DNA from: GCA-002050365 sp038235165
GTDB taxonomy: Bacteria > Acidobacteriota > Blastocatellia > Pyrinomonadales > Pyrinomonadaceae
Direction of reading: 5' to 3'
Length of the DNA: 64,000 bases
Assembly (NCBI GenBank): GCA_038235165.1
Contig: JBBSUG010000027.1
Location: 1 to 64,000 of the forward strand
Below are positions 45,346-53,733 of this stretch, one piece after another. The notes beneath the pieces are model-generated. The model searched no databases, was not told the DNA's origin, and saw only the letters and a list, made by a program, of their open reading frames with translations. Made by a program: the position numbers and the translations under genes. How positions within the stretch are numbered: the stretch's first letter is position 1; every line of letters starts with the position of its first letter.

Positions 45346-48087
45346 CTATTTTTTCAGTTTTCGGACAGTGAACGCTTTTGTAGTCTCGACAATTATAATC
45401 GGCAAAATTATTGAAAGAATAACGACTATAAAATCAATTTTATTCGGTGAAACGGTGTCGAGAATTCGCATTAATGGCGGAAAATAAACGGCAAAAAGCT
45501 GTAAAGCAATGACAATTCCCGCCGCGACGAAAATATACGGATTGCTGAAAAACCTGCTGAACGCCGAACGGATGCGCGAGCGGCAGTTAAAAAAATGTCC
45601 GAGCTGCACGCCGACGAGCGCGAGCAGCGCGATTGTTCGGGCGTGTGTTCCTTCGCCGTATTCATTCAACGCCCAGAGATACGCGCCGAGAGCGATTGTC
45701 GCCAGCATCACGCCTTGCCAGAAAATCAAAAACATAAATTTTCGGGACAGCATCGCCTCGCTTGGAGAATGCGGTTTGCGGTGCATCGCGTCCGGCGATG
45801 CCGGTTCGACGGCTAAAGCGAGCGCGGGAAAAACGTCCGTCACGAGATTTATCCAGAGAATCTGCAAAGGCAAAAGCGGCAGAGGCAAACCAGCAATAAT
45901 CGCCGCAAAAATTACCAGAACTTCGCCGAGATTGTGCGAAAACATCATATGCACGAATTTGAGAATGTTGGCGTAAATGGTTCGTCCGCCTTCGATTGCC
46001 TTAACGATGGTTGCAAAATTGTCGTCCGTCAAAACGATGTCGGAGGCTTCCTTGGCGACTTCCGTGCCGCGCATTCCCATCGCAACTCCGATGTCGGATT
46101 GTTTCAGCGCAGGCGCGTCGTTCACGCCGTCGCCCGTTACGGCGACGATTTCGCCTGATGTTTGCAGAGCCTTGACGATGCGAAGTTTGTCTTCGGGCGA
46201 TACGCGGGCAAAAACGTGCGCCCGACGAGCCAACTGCGCGATTTTTTCGCTGTCGGAATCAATTAAATCGCTCGAATGAAGAGCGTAAACTTCGCCGCCT
46301 TCGCTTAAATTCAGTTCGCGGGCGACGGCGCGAGCCGTGTTGATCTGATCTCCGGTCAGCATCACGACGCGGATTCCCGCTGTTTGTGCTACTTTGACGG
46401 CTTCGGCAACTCCCTTTCGCGGCGGATCGGTCATTCCGACAAAGCCTAAAAATGTATGACCGTTTTCGATTTGAGTTTTCGATTCAAAACCAATCTCATC
46501 GTCCAAATTTTTATCGGCAAATGCCAGCACACGCAGAGCGCGATTCGCCATCTCTTCATTGATTTGCAAAAATTCACCGCGCTTTTTTTCGTCTAGTAAA
46601 GCAGGTTTTCCTTCATCTGAAATATACTTATCGCAAACATCGAGAGTAACGCCGGGTGCGCCTTTCATCGCGGCGAAGTTTAGTCCGTCTTTATCCCGAA
46701 GGACGGTAATCATTTTTTTTGTCGAAGCGTCAAACGGATATTCGCGCAGTTTTTTATAACTCGATTTTTCGCCTTTAATGTCAAAACCGAACTTTTCAGC
46801 CGCAACGAGCAAAGCCGTTTCGGTCGGATCGCCGATTGTCTTTTGCTCATCGCCTTCGCTTGTTGAATCAAACGACGCTTCATTGCAGAGAACGCTCACG
46901 CGCAAAAGACGGAAAAGATTTTCATCTAGCAAATGAGTTTTGGTTTTGCCGACCGAATCTAGTCCTTTACTGAAGAAATTTTCGATTAAACGCTCATTTG
47001 CCAGACGATATTCCTGCACGGTCATCCGGTTTTCCGTCAGCGTTCCGGTTTTGTCGGTGCAGATCACCGTCGAACTTCCCAAAGTTTCAACCGCCGCGAG
47101 TTTTCGGACAATCGCATTGCGGCGAGCCATCCGCAAAACGCCGAGCGCGAGAATCAAAGTCGTCACGGCGGGCAGACCTTCCGGCACAGCCGCTACCGCC
47201 AAACTAATGGCAACTTCGAGCATCAGCCAAATATCATCGCCCCGCAAAACGCCCGCCATAAAAACAATCAGCGCAATTCCGAACACGACATAGACGAGCC
47301 GCTTACCTAAATCTGCCAGCCGTTTTTGGAGCGGCGTTTGTCCGTCATCGGCTTCGGCAATCATTTGTCCGATGCGCCCCAACTCGGTTTTTTCGCCCGT
47401 TGCGGTAACGATTGCCGAAGAGTTTCCGCCGACGATGGTTGTTCCGAGATAAAGCATCGAACGCCTTTCGGCAAGCGGTGCGGAAATTTCAACCGCTGCC
47501 GAATTTTTTTCAACCGGAATGCTTTCACCCGTTAAAGTTGATTCGTCGGCGCGCAGATTTGCCGATTCTAAAATCCGTGCATCCGACGGAACGCGGTCGC
47601 CTGCCGATAAAATCACAATATCGCCCGTCACCAGATTTTCCGCGTCAATAATTTGCTCGGTTTGGTCGCGCCGCACCCGCGACGACATTTTAGCGGCTTT
47701 TTTTAACGCCTCAAGTGCGCGTCCCGCCTGCCATTCAATCAAAAAACCGATGGCGGCATTAATCAACAAGACCACCAAAATTGCCACAGCTTCTAATTTA
47801 CTGTCGGTCAGCCACGCGATAACGGCGGCGAAGGCGAGCAGCCAGATGATAATGCTCGAAAACTGTTCGAGAAGCAGTTTCCAAACGCTTCGCCGCTCTG
47901 AATGTTCAATTATATTTGCGCCGTCAATCGAAAATCTTCGCTTCGCTTCTTCGGTTGACAAACCTTTAGCGATTTCGACGGCGAATCTTTCGGCAACCTG
48001 CTTTGGCGAAACGGCGTGAAAAACAAAATTTGTTTCATCAGCCGTTTTGGTTCGGGGTAAATTTTTATAATCTTTCGGGCTTTCCAT
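45346..48087 (-). CDS. P2-type cation ATPase (Ca2+/PMR1-like)
   Basis: 913 aa from ATG 48087, chosen because the predicted sigma54 start site (near 48106) lies upstream of it but downstream of other candidates (48120, 48183). N-terminal cation-ATPase domain (GLSTEEAKRRFSIDGANII), PEGLPAV in helix M4, which is the P2A calcium-pump signature, phosphorylation motif CTDKTGTLTENRMTV, GDGVNDAPALKQSDIGVAMG and a C-terminal six-helix domain. It would extrude Ca2+ or Mn2+. Similar pumps (CtpF) belong to hypoxia regulons in actinobacteria. The ion is inferred. Confidence 0.9.
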   Translation of the reverse strand: MESPKDYKNLPRTKTADETNFVFHAVSPKQVAERFAVEIAKGLSTEEAKRRFSIDGANIIEHSERRSVWKLLLEQFSSIIIWLLAFAAVIAWLTDSKLEAVAILVVLLINAAIGFLIEWQAGRALEALKKAAKMSSRVRRDQTEQIIDAENLVTGDIVILSAGDRVPSDARILESANLRADESTLTGESIPVEKNSAAVEISAPLAERRSMLYLGTTIVGGNSSAIVTATGEKTELGRIGQMIAEADDGQTPLQKRLADLGKRLVYVVFGIALIVFMAGVLRGDDIWLMLEVAISLAVAAVPEGLPAVTTLILALGVLRMARRNAIVRKLAAVETLGSSTVICTDKTGTLTENRMTVQEYRLANERLIENFFSKGLDSVGKTKTHLLDENLFRLLRVSVLCNEASFDSTSEGDEQKTIGDPTETALLVAAEKFGFDIKGEKSSYKKLREYPFDASTKKMITVLRDKDGLNFAAMKGAPGVTLDVCDKYISDEGKPALLDEKKRGEFLQINEEMANRALRVLAFADKNLDDEIGFESKTQIENGHTFLGFVGMTDPPRKGVAEAVKVAQTAGIRVVMLTGDQINTARAVARELNLSEGGEVYALHSSDLIDSDSEKIAQLARRAHVFARVSPEDKLRIVKALQTSGEIVAVTGDGVNDAPALKQSDIGVAMGMRGTEVAKEASDIVLTDDNFATIVKAIEGGRTIYANILKFVHMMFSHNLGEVLVIFAAIIAGLPLPLLPLQILWINLVTDVFPALALAVEPASPDAMHRKPHSPSEAMLSRKFMFLIFWQGVMLATIALGAYLWALNEYGEGTHARTIALLALVGVQLGHFFNCRSRIRSAFSRFFSNPYIFVAAGIVIALQLFAVYFPPLMRILDTVSPNKIDFIVVILSIILPIIIVETTKAFTVRKLKK

Positions 48088-48114
48088 AATTTTTTTGATT
48101 TCGGTAAATTTACC

Positions 48115-48131
48115 AAGCATAACTCGTGCCG
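48115..48131 (-). promoter_or_regulatory. Predicted sigma54 promoter of the cation ATPase
   Basis: Minus strand CGGCACGAGTTATGCTT: GG at 48130-48129, ten bases, GC at 48118-48117. GGCACG is perfect; the -12 box ATGCT has one mismatch. Confidence 0.55.
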
Positions 48132-48165
48132 CGAGTTTCGATTTGATTTCAGCGTTCGACAAACG

Positions 48166-48183
48166 GCGGCACGGTGGTTGCAT
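48166..48183 (+). promoter_or_regulatory. Predicted sigma54 promoter of the second tandem Usp gene
   Basis: GCGGCACGGTGGTTGCAT: GGCACG, four bases, TTGCA, with GG at 48168-48169 and GC at 48180-48181. It is back to back with the ATPase promoter, 37 bp apart. The sequence between (48131-48153) has only a degenerate GCGAG...TTTCAGC site. Confidence 0.75.
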
Positions 48184-48226
48184 AAACCAACTTAGAATTC
48201 TTGAAATTTAAGGTTTGAAAAAAGTT

Positions 48227-49126
48227 ATGAAAATTTTAATTGGATATGACGGTTCGGAATGTGCTGATGCGGCATTGATTGATTTACAGCGAGCCGGACT
48301 GCCGGATGAAGCCGAAGCGTTGGTTTTATCGGCGGTTGATGTTTTTATTCCGCCGAAAGCGGACATTAAAGACCTTGACGATCCGCTTGTAAATTATGTG
48401 CCGCACGGCGTAAAAGTTTTACGAAAGCGAGCCAGAGCAGCCTTTGCCGAAGCCGGAGTTCTTGCCGAACAAGCAGGTGAAAAAGTGCGGAAAATGTTTC
48501 CCGGTTGGACGGTTACGACCGAAGCGCAAGCCGATCCGCCGCACTGGGCGATTATTGCCAAAGCGGAAGAATGGAAACCGGATTTGATCGTTGTCGGCTC
48601 TCACGGGCGTTCGACTTTGGGGCGGGCGATTTTCGGCAGCGTTTCGCAGAAGGTTTTGTATGAAACGACCTGTTCCGTGCGGATTTCACGCGGACGGGAA
48701 ACATTAGATAGCGAGCCGGTTCGACTCGTTCTCGGTGTTGACGGTTCGCCCGACTCCGATGCGATGGTGGACGCGATTGCGTCGCGCAATTGGAAGCAGG
48801 GAACCGAGGTCAAACTGATCACCGCCATCGAAACTTTTGATAAATACGAGGTCGAGCAGGAAGTTCATTTAAACCGCGTCCCCGAAATACAAACAAACGC
48901 CACAGAAAAACTGACCGCCGCCGGACTTAAAGTAACGGCATTTATTACGGAAGAAGACCCGAAATATGTTCTTGTTCGTCAGGCGGAACTGCTCGAAGCG
49001 GATTGCATTTTTCTCGGCGCGAAAGGACACCGTTTCCTTGAACGTCTTTTGATCGGCAGCGTTTCTTCGTCCGTCGCCGCCCGCGCTCATTGCTCGGTCG
49101 AAGTCGTGCGGAGAAAAGAATTGTAG
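48227..49126 (+). CDS. Universal stress protein with two Usp domains
   Basis: 299 aa from ATG 48227 (a TTG at 48215 would add four residues). Both domains keep the ATP motif: GSHGRSTLGRAIFGS near 126 and GAKGHRFLERLLIGS near 266. Sequence start MKILIGYDGSECADAALIDLQRAGLPDEAEA is close to the tandem Usp at 37585, so the two are paralogues. Divergent from the cation ATPase, with a shared promoter region. Confidence 0.9.
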   Translation: MKILIGYDGSECADAALIDLQRAGLPDEAEALVLSAVDVFIPPKADIKDLDDPLVNYVPHGVKVLRKRARAAFAEAGVLAEQAGEKVRKMFPGWTVTTEAQADPPHWAIIAKAEEWKPDLIVVGSHGRSTLGRAIFGSVSQKVLYETTCSVRISRGRETLDSEPVRLVLGVDGSPDSDAMVDAIASRNWKQGTEVKLITAIETFDKYEVEQEVHLNRVPEIQTNATEKLTAAGLKVTAFITEEDPKYVLVRQAELLEADCIFLGAKGHRFLERLLIGSVSSSVAARAHCSVEVVRRKEL

Positions 49127-49173
49127 AAGTTAGAAATTTAAATGTCCGGCGATTACAAAATTTCCAGTTAACC

Positions 49174-49294
49174 GTGAAAAAATTACGCGGTTGACTGGAA
49201 ATTTTTCGTAGAAAAAATTAGAAACAAATCTGTAATTCAAAAAACACAAATCCTACCTGCGAAAAATTTCGCGGTTTGCTGCTGAATTTTTCGC
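49174..49294. promoter_or_regulatory. Two pairs of activator sites before DUF5335-Usp
   Basis: Pair 1: GTGAAAAAATTACGC (49174-49188) and TGGAAATTTTTCGT (49196-49209). Pair 2: GCGAAAAATTTCGC (49259-49272) and GCTGAATTTTTCGC (49281-49294). Members of each pair are 22 bp apart and pair 2 ends 54 bp before the -24 box. This 306-bp gap (49127-49432) holds nothing else but the promoter. Confidence 0.65.
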
Positions 49295-49345
49295 CAATTC
49301 TCAAAATATAATTTGAATTCTTCAATGTTTTAACTGCTTTGGAAC

Positions 49346-49363
49346 GCGGCACGAACCTTGCGA
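49346..49363 (+). promoter_or_regulatory. Predicted sigma54 promoter of DUF5335-Usp, near-perfect consensus
   Basis: GCGGCACGAACCTTGCGA: GG at 49348-49349, ten bases, GC at 49360-49361; both boxes match consensus. Start site expected near 49373. Confidence 0.8.
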
Positions 49364-49432
49364 ATGAGTGTTTTTATAAAAAAGAAAGTTGAAGAAACTT
49401 TTAAAATATAACAAAAAAAATGAAAAGAAATT

Positions 49433-49825
49433 ATGACAATTGAAATACCGAAAGAGAAATGGATAAAGTTTTTTGACGATCTAAGCAAACGGCGATTCGG
49501 CTGGGAAACGAAAATCGAAGTAATGAACGAATCGGTCGGCGACCAGATTTTATCGGATGGCTTGCCGCTGAACGGAATCACTTTTGAAGAAAAGAGCGGC
49601 AGACACGAACTCGAAATCGCGGTCGGCGAAACAGCCGGACAGCATCAAACGCACAATATTTCAAATCCGACAAAAGTTGCGTATCTGGATGAAGGCGATT
49701 TTCTCGGCGGAGTTGTCGAGATTGAAGAAGAAAACAGCACAAAAACGCTGATCAAACTGCTCAATCCGATGCCGGTTTATTTCGGTTATGACGAAAACGA
49801 AATTGTGATGGCTTCATCAAAATAG
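49433..49825 (+). CDS. DUF5335-family protein
   Basis: 130 aa, soluble. The pattern IPKEKWIKFFDDLSKRRFGWETKIEV...GDQILSDGLPLNGITFEEK...HNISNPTKVAYLDEG...STKTLIKLLNPMPV is that of DUF5335, small beta-rich proteins of unknown function often coded beside Usp and other stress genes. The Usp gene follows after 11 bp, so they share the sigma54 promoter at 49346. Confidence 0.78.
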   Translation: MTIEIPKEKWIKFFDDLSKRRFGWETKIEVMNESVGDQILSDGLPLNGITFEEKSGRHELEIAVGETAGQHQTHNISNPTKVAYLDEGDFLGGVVEIEEENSTKTLIKLLNPMPVYFGYDENEIVMASSK

Positions 49826-49836
49826 AAGGAGTAAAA

Positions 49837-50292
49837 ATGAAAATTTTAATTGCAACGGACGGTTCTGAATTCAGCTGTAACGCGGTCGAAGAATGCTGTA
49901 AATTTATATCAACCAAAAATCAAACGGACATCAAAATAATTTCGGCGGTCGAGCGCGTTGTGCCGATGTCGGCTGAACCGTTCGGTGCGTCCAATGAATA
50001 TTACGGACAGATCGAGGCGGATTTGCGAAAACAGGCACAAGCAGCGGTCGCCGATGCCGAAAGAATTGTCCGCGAAAAATTGCCGAATGAAAACATCTCC
50101 ATCGGCACGGAAGTTTTTAGCGGCAGCATCAAGCAGTCAATAATTGACGAAGCGAAAACATTCGAGGCGGATTTGATCGTCGTCGGCTCGCACGGTTACG
50201 GCTTTCTGGATCGGGTATTTCTCGGTTCGATTTCCGATTTTGTCGTCCATCACGCGCCGTGTTCGGTTTTGGTTGTGCGAAAAGATAGTTAA
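49837..50292 (+). CDS. Universal stress protein, single domain
   Basis: 151 aa; MKILIATDGSEFSCNAVEECC start and ATP motif GSHGYGFLDRVFLGS near 126, so ATP-binding type. AAGGAG lies eight bases before the ATG. Second gene of the DUF5335 operon; convergent with the VIT-family gene. Confidence 0.92.
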   Translation: MKILIATDGSEFSCNAVEECCKFISTKNQTDIKIISAVERVVPMSAEPFGASNEYYGQIEADLRKQAQAAVADAERIVREKLPNENISIGTEVFSGSIKQSIIDEAKTFEADLIVVGSHGYGFLDRVFLGSISDFVVHHAPCSVLVVRKDS

Positions 50293-50321
50293 TTTTTCAT
50301 TTAAAGGCTTTTCGATTTTGA

Positions 50322-51074
50322 TTACGTTCCGATATTTTTCAAAATCACGCCAACAAAAAAAGCGAGTGCCGCCGCCGCGCCGCCGACCATAAACGTCGTC
50401 AAACCCGAACTCCACCACGAATCGGTTGACCAGCGGCTTTTCACCGAACCGATCAGAAAGAAAACCGCGCCCGTCAGAATGATGGAAATCAAAAACGATT
50501 TTGCCGCGCCTAAAATAAAAGGCAAAAGCGGAAGCAATCCGCAGACGAGAAATGCCGCAAAAGTCATCGCTCCGGCAATCCAAGCCGAACGGATTTCCCG
50601 CGCCAAACCGTATTCTTCCGTCAGCATCGTTTGTATCCAACGCTTTTTGTCAGATGTAATCAGTTCTACGACACGTTCGAGTTCCGCGCCCGCAAAACCT
50701 TTTTCAGCGTAAATTTGTCGCACTTCCTCGCGTTCGCCTTCGGGTGCAAGTTCGGTATGACGCTCTTCGATCAGTTCCAAACGCCGGAAATCGTCGGCTT
50801 CGGCGCGTGTTCCCAAAAAATTCGATGCCGCCATCGAAAAGCCGTCGGCGATCAAATTTGCCGCGCCTAAAATCAACACGACTCGCACCGAAAGATTTGC
50901 GCCCATCGTTCCGGCGACAACGGCAAACGTCGTTACCGCACCGTCAATTCCGCCGTAAATGAAATCCCGCAGGTATTTGTGCGCCGTGCCTTCGGCAAGC
51001 CGTCGGCGAATGGCTTCGGGCGAGTGTTCGTGTTCGAGCCGCTTTGAATTGTTTGCCGCAGTTGGAGGTTTCAT
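50322..51074 (-). CDS. VIT1/CCC1-family iron/manganese transporter
   Basis: 250 aa. It starts with a soluble segment then FIYGGIDGAVTTFAVVAGTMGANLS, the first CCC1 helix, with IADGFSMAASNFLG in helix 2, and three C-terminal helices. The cytoplasmic loop (ERHTELAPEGEREEVRQIYAEKGFAGAELERVVELI) is the metal-binding domain of the VIT family. It would move Fe2+ or Mn2+ out of the cytoplasm. ATG 51074 lies only about three bases from the expected sigma54 start, so the message may be nearly leaderless, or a later start is used. Confidence 0.85.
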   Translation of the reverse strand: MKPPTAANNSKRLEHEHSPEAIRRRLAEGTAHKYLRDFIYGGIDGAVTTFAVVAGTMGANLSVRVVLILGAANLIADGFSMAASNFLGTRAEADDFRRLELIEERHTELAPEGEREEVRQIYAEKGFAGAELERVVELITSDKKRWIQTMLTEEYGLAREIRSAWIAGAMTFAAFLVCGLLPLLPFILGAAKSFLISIILTGAVFFLIGSVKSRWSTDSWWSSGLTTFMVGGAAAALAFFVGVILKNIGT

Positions 51075-51086
51075 CAATAAAGGGTT

Positions 51087-51104
51087 CAGCAACGAATATG
51101 CCAA
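51087..51104 (-). promoter_or_regulatory. Predicted sigma54 promoter of the VIT-family gene
   Basis: Minus strand TTGGCATATTCGTTGCTG: GG at 51102-51101, ten bases, GC at 51090-51089, with TGGCA and TTGCT boxes. The activator pair at 51176 lies 74 bp upstream. Confidence 0.65.
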
Positions 51105-51175
51105 AAAAAATTATCGTGAAAATCCCGCGTTTAGTATTGATAAATTCCAAGTTATCTAAATCATCTGTGAAAAGA

Positions 51176-51211
51176 GCGAAAATTTCCACACTAACTGCGA
51201 AAATTTCCCAC
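51176..51211. promoter_or_regulatory. Paired activator sites shared by divergent sigma54 promoters
   Basis: GCGAAAATTTCCAC (51176-51189) and GCGAAAATTTCCCAC (51197-51211), 21 bp apart. They stand 74 bp from the VIT promoter on one side and 64 bp from the Usp promoter on the other, so one enhancer could serve both. Confidence 0.65.
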
Positions 51212-51272
51212 ATTTTTAAATTGTTCGACTTATTTTAAACAGAAACTAAGCATAAAACTCAGACCTTTGAAA

Positions 51273-51290
51273 AAGGAACAGATGTTGCAA
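51273..51290 (+). promoter_or_regulatory. Predicted sigma54 promoter of a Usp gene
   Basis: AAGGAACAGATGTTGCAA: GG at 51275-51276, ten bases, GC at 51287-51288. Start near 51300 would leave a leader of about 170 bases before the Usp ATG at 51473, spanning the small open frame. Confidence 0.6.
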
Positions 51291-51302
51291 TCTAAAACTT
51301 TA

Positions 51303-51458
51303 TTGGGGATTTTTCTTTTGCCGAATGATTACAAAAAATCGGATTATGAAATTCCGCTTGATGAAGATGAACTAAAAGATTTGAGTGCTTCGGCTGATTT
51401 ACTCAAAAGAACAATGAAAGATTTAAATAAAAATGCGGTTCAATCCGAAGGCAAATAA
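51303..51458 (+). pseudogene. Small open frame, possible malate/lactate dehydrogenase C-terminal remnant
   Basis: The frame encodes LLGIFLLPNDYKKSDYEIPLDEDELKDLSASADLLKRTMKDLNKNAVQSEGK. Its middle (IPLDEDELKDLSASADLLKRTMKDL) resembles the last helix of malate/lactate dehydrogenases (L-x-EEE-x-L-x-x-SA-x-x-V). An ATG exists at 51282 but lies inside the predicted sigma54 -12 region. It is either a short real peptide gene with a later start or a relic carried in the Usp leader. Confidence 0.35.
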
Positions 51459-51472
51459 ATTTGGAGAACTTT

Positions 51473-51928
51473 ATGAAAATTTTAATCGCCACGGACGGCT
51501 CTGAATACAGTCGTGCGGCAGTCGAAAAATGTTGTGAGTTGTTTGCAAAAAACGAGATTTCTTCGGTCAGAATAATTTCCGTCGCCGAATCGCCCACGCC
51601 GATAGCAATTGATCCGTACGGCGCGTCAGTCGAATCTTACGCCGAAGCTCAAACAAAGTTGGGCGAACAGGCAAAAGAATCTGCGACACAGGCGGAACAG
51701 ATGATAATCGAAAAATTCGAGGATAAAAATCTGGTAGTTGAAACCGCCGTTGTTATCGGCAACCCGAAAGAATTAATTGTTGAGGAAGCACAAAAGTGGA
51801 ATGCAGATTTGATCGTTCTCGGCTCGCACGGCTACGGTTTTTGGGAACGAATGCTGCTCGGTTCGGTGTCGAATGCGATTGTGCATCACGCTCCGTGTTC
51901 GGTATTGATTGTCAGAAAAACAAACTAA
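51473..51928 (+). CDS. Universal stress protein, single domain
   Basis: 151 aa from ATG 51473, with GGAG seven bases upstream. MKILIATDGSEYSRAAVEKCC start; ATP motif GSHGYGFWERMLLGS. Close paralogue of the Usp at 49837. Behind the sigma54 promoter at 51273, followed by another Usp gene 50 bases on. Confidence 0.92.
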   Translation: MKILIATDGSEYSRAAVEKCCELFAKNEISSVRIISVAESPTPIAIDPYGASVESYAEAQTKLGEQAKESATQAEQMIIEKFEDKNLVVETAVVIGNPKELIVEEAQKWNADLIVLGSHGYGFWERMLLGSVSNAIVHHAPCSVLIVRKTN

Positions 51929-51978
51929 GAAACCAATAATTGCCGAGAGGCTGAACAGTTAGTTAGAGTGAGAAATAA

Positions 51979-52446
51979 ATGAAGATTTTAATTGCCACGG
52001 ACGGTTCTGATTATAGTCGGCAAGCAATAAAAACAGCCTGCGACATGAAGTTTAGCAGTAAAAATAATTCAATAGAAATTATTTCTGTTTTTAATGAAGT
52101 TTCATATTTTGAACAAGTTGCTTTTGCTGTCACCGAACCATATGCAAATGCTGCCGAATATTTTTATGAAATAGAGAGAATCGGGAAAAATCAAGCGGTT
52201 GAAAACGTAAAAACAGCTGAGACCCTGATTCATGAAAGAATGAAAAATCCTCACCTTAATATGACAACTAAAATCGTCAAAGGTTCGCCTGGAAGGGAGA
52301 TTGTCGAAGAAGCGGAGCGATGGGACGCGGATTTAATCATCATGGGATCACACGGCTACGGATTTTGGAAACGCGCCTATCTCGGCTCGACTTCCGATAA
52401 AGTCATTCATTACGCACCTTGTTCGGTTTTGATTATCAGAAAATAG
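51979..52446 (+). CDS. Universal stress protein, single domain
   Basis: 155 aa. MKILIATDGSDYSRQAIKTAC and GSHGYGFWKRAYLGS; ATP-binding type. It is more AT-rich than its neighbours and diverges in the middle (FEQVAFAVTEPYANAAEYFYEIERI). Probably co-transcribed with the preceding Usp gene and with the flavoprotein that follows. Confidence 0.9.
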   Translation: MKILIATDGSDYSRQAIKTACDMKFSSKNNSIEIISVFNEVSYFEQVAFAVTEPYANAAEYFYEIERIGKNQAVENVKTAETLIHERMKNPHLNMTTKIVKGSPGREIVEEAERWDADLIIMGSHGYGFWKRAYLGSTSDKVIHYAPCSVLIIRK

Positions 52447-52489
52447 TTTGGAAATAAAAGCGGCAACAATTAAATAAGGAACAAAAATA

Positions 52490-53629
52490 ATGAAAAACAT
52501 ATTAATTTTAGGCGGCGGATTCGGCGGTTTGATGACGGCTGAACACTTGACGAAATTGCTTGGCAGCAGCAGCGGGCATCGCATTACGCTCGTTGCGCCG
52601 AACGATAAATTTACATTCTATCCCGCGCTCGTCAGGCTCGCTTTCGGCGACTGCACGGCGGATGACATCACTTTTGATCTCCACGAAAAATTAAACGAGC
52701 TAAATGTCCGTTTCGTTCGTGGCGAAGTGATAAAACTCAACACGAATCTCAAACGAGTGAAAGTTACAGGCGATGATTTCGACGGCGAAATTTCCTACGA
52801 TTTTCTGGTTATTGCAATGGGACGAAGATTGGCGACCGAAAAGGTAGGCGGATTTTTTGAACACGCCTATCATCTGCTCGGCACGAAAGCCGCGCACAAA
52901 TTCGGCGATGCGGTTGATAAATTTGAAAAAGGGAAAATCGTTGTCGGACTCGTACCGGAAGCGTTTTTGCCCGTTCCGGTTTGTGAAACGGCGTTTTCAT
53001 TGGCGCGAAAGTTTGAAGGAAAAGTCGAATCGGGCGAAATTTCGATTGATGTCGTGTTCCCCGAAAGCATAAAGGAAGCGTTCGGCGGCGCGGATTTACA
53101 CGAAAAACTGGAAAAGGCTTTTGAAAAACACCGCATAAAAGTTACAACCGATTTTGCCGTCAAAGAAATCACGAAAGATGCGATTATTTCCGACAAAGCC
53201 AAATCAATTGAATACGGTTTACTGATGCTCTTGCCGCCATTTCGCGGACAATCAATGCTCGGAAAACACGGCTTTACCGACGAACTCGATTTCATCAAAA
53301 CCGATACTTTTATGCGCGTTCAGGATTTGGATAAAACTTACGCCGTCGGCGATATTGCCGCATTTCCGGGTCCGAAACTCGCGTTTATGGCGATTCGGCA
53401 GGCGCAGGTTGCCGCTGAAAATCTCGCCCGTGAGTTGCACGGCGGAATGCCGGACAAGTTTTATCATCACGACATCGCTTTAATCATTGACGCGGGCGGC
53501 GAAGATTCGATTTTTCTCAATTACGGAATTTGGGATGAAACTCTTTACGGATTAAAAATCGGAAAAATGTGGAGCCGTATGAAAAATGAGAGCAATCAAC
53601 TCTGGGAAGTCGTCCGCGATCATCATTGA
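52490..53629 (+). CDS. FAD/NAD(P)-binding oxidoreductase (NDH-2/sulfide-quinone reductase-like)
   Basis: 379 aa. N-terminal FAD motif ILGGGFGGLMTAEHL, second strand ending TLVAPND, FYPALVRLAFG, a flavin site with YAVGDIAAFPGPKLAFMAIRQAQVAAENL. Only two Cys are well placed (FGDC, PVC) and the Cys trio of true sulfide:quinone reductases is not evident. It may be a type II NADH dehydrogenase or a related quinone reductase bound to the inner membrane. Located between the Usp cluster and the molybdoenzyme operon. Confidence 0.8.
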   Translation: MKNILILGGGFGGLMTAEHLTKLLGSSSGHRITLVAPNDKFTFYPALVRLAFGDCTADDITFDLHEKLNELNVRFVRGEVIKLNTNLKRVKVTGDDFDGEISYDFLVIAMGRRLATEKVGGFFEHAYHLLGTKAAHKFGDAVDKFEKGKIVVGLVPEAFLPVPVCETAFSLARKFEGKVESGEISIDVVFPESIKEAFGGADLHEKLEKAFEKHRIKVTTDFAVKEITKDAIISDKAKSIEYGLLMLLPPFRGQSMLGKHGFTDELDFIKTDTFMRVQDLDKTYAVGDIAAFPGPKLAFMAIRQAQVAAENLARELHGGMPDKFYHHDIALIIDAGGEDSIFLNYGIWDETLYGLKIGKMWSRMKNESNQLWEVVRDHH

Positions 53630-53655
53630 GAAAAAACCGAAAAAACTCGAATTTA

Positions 53656-53697
53656 TGATTCAAATCATATTCTTTCGGTCTGAAAAAAACTTAAACT
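53656..53697 (+). promoter_or_regulatory. FNR/DNR-type box and -10 before the molybdoenzyme operon
   Basis: TGAT-TCAA-ATCA (53656-53667), inside the longer palindrome TATGATT-CA-AATCATA, fits the FNR family half-site TTGAT....ATCAA. TAAACT (53692-53697) is a plausible -10, putting the box centre about 42 bp before the start, as for class II activation. Spacing matches the second box at 61990. Confidence 0.6.
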
Positions 53698-53733
53698 AAA
53701 ATAATTTAGCGTTTGAACGCAAACAAAAATTTT

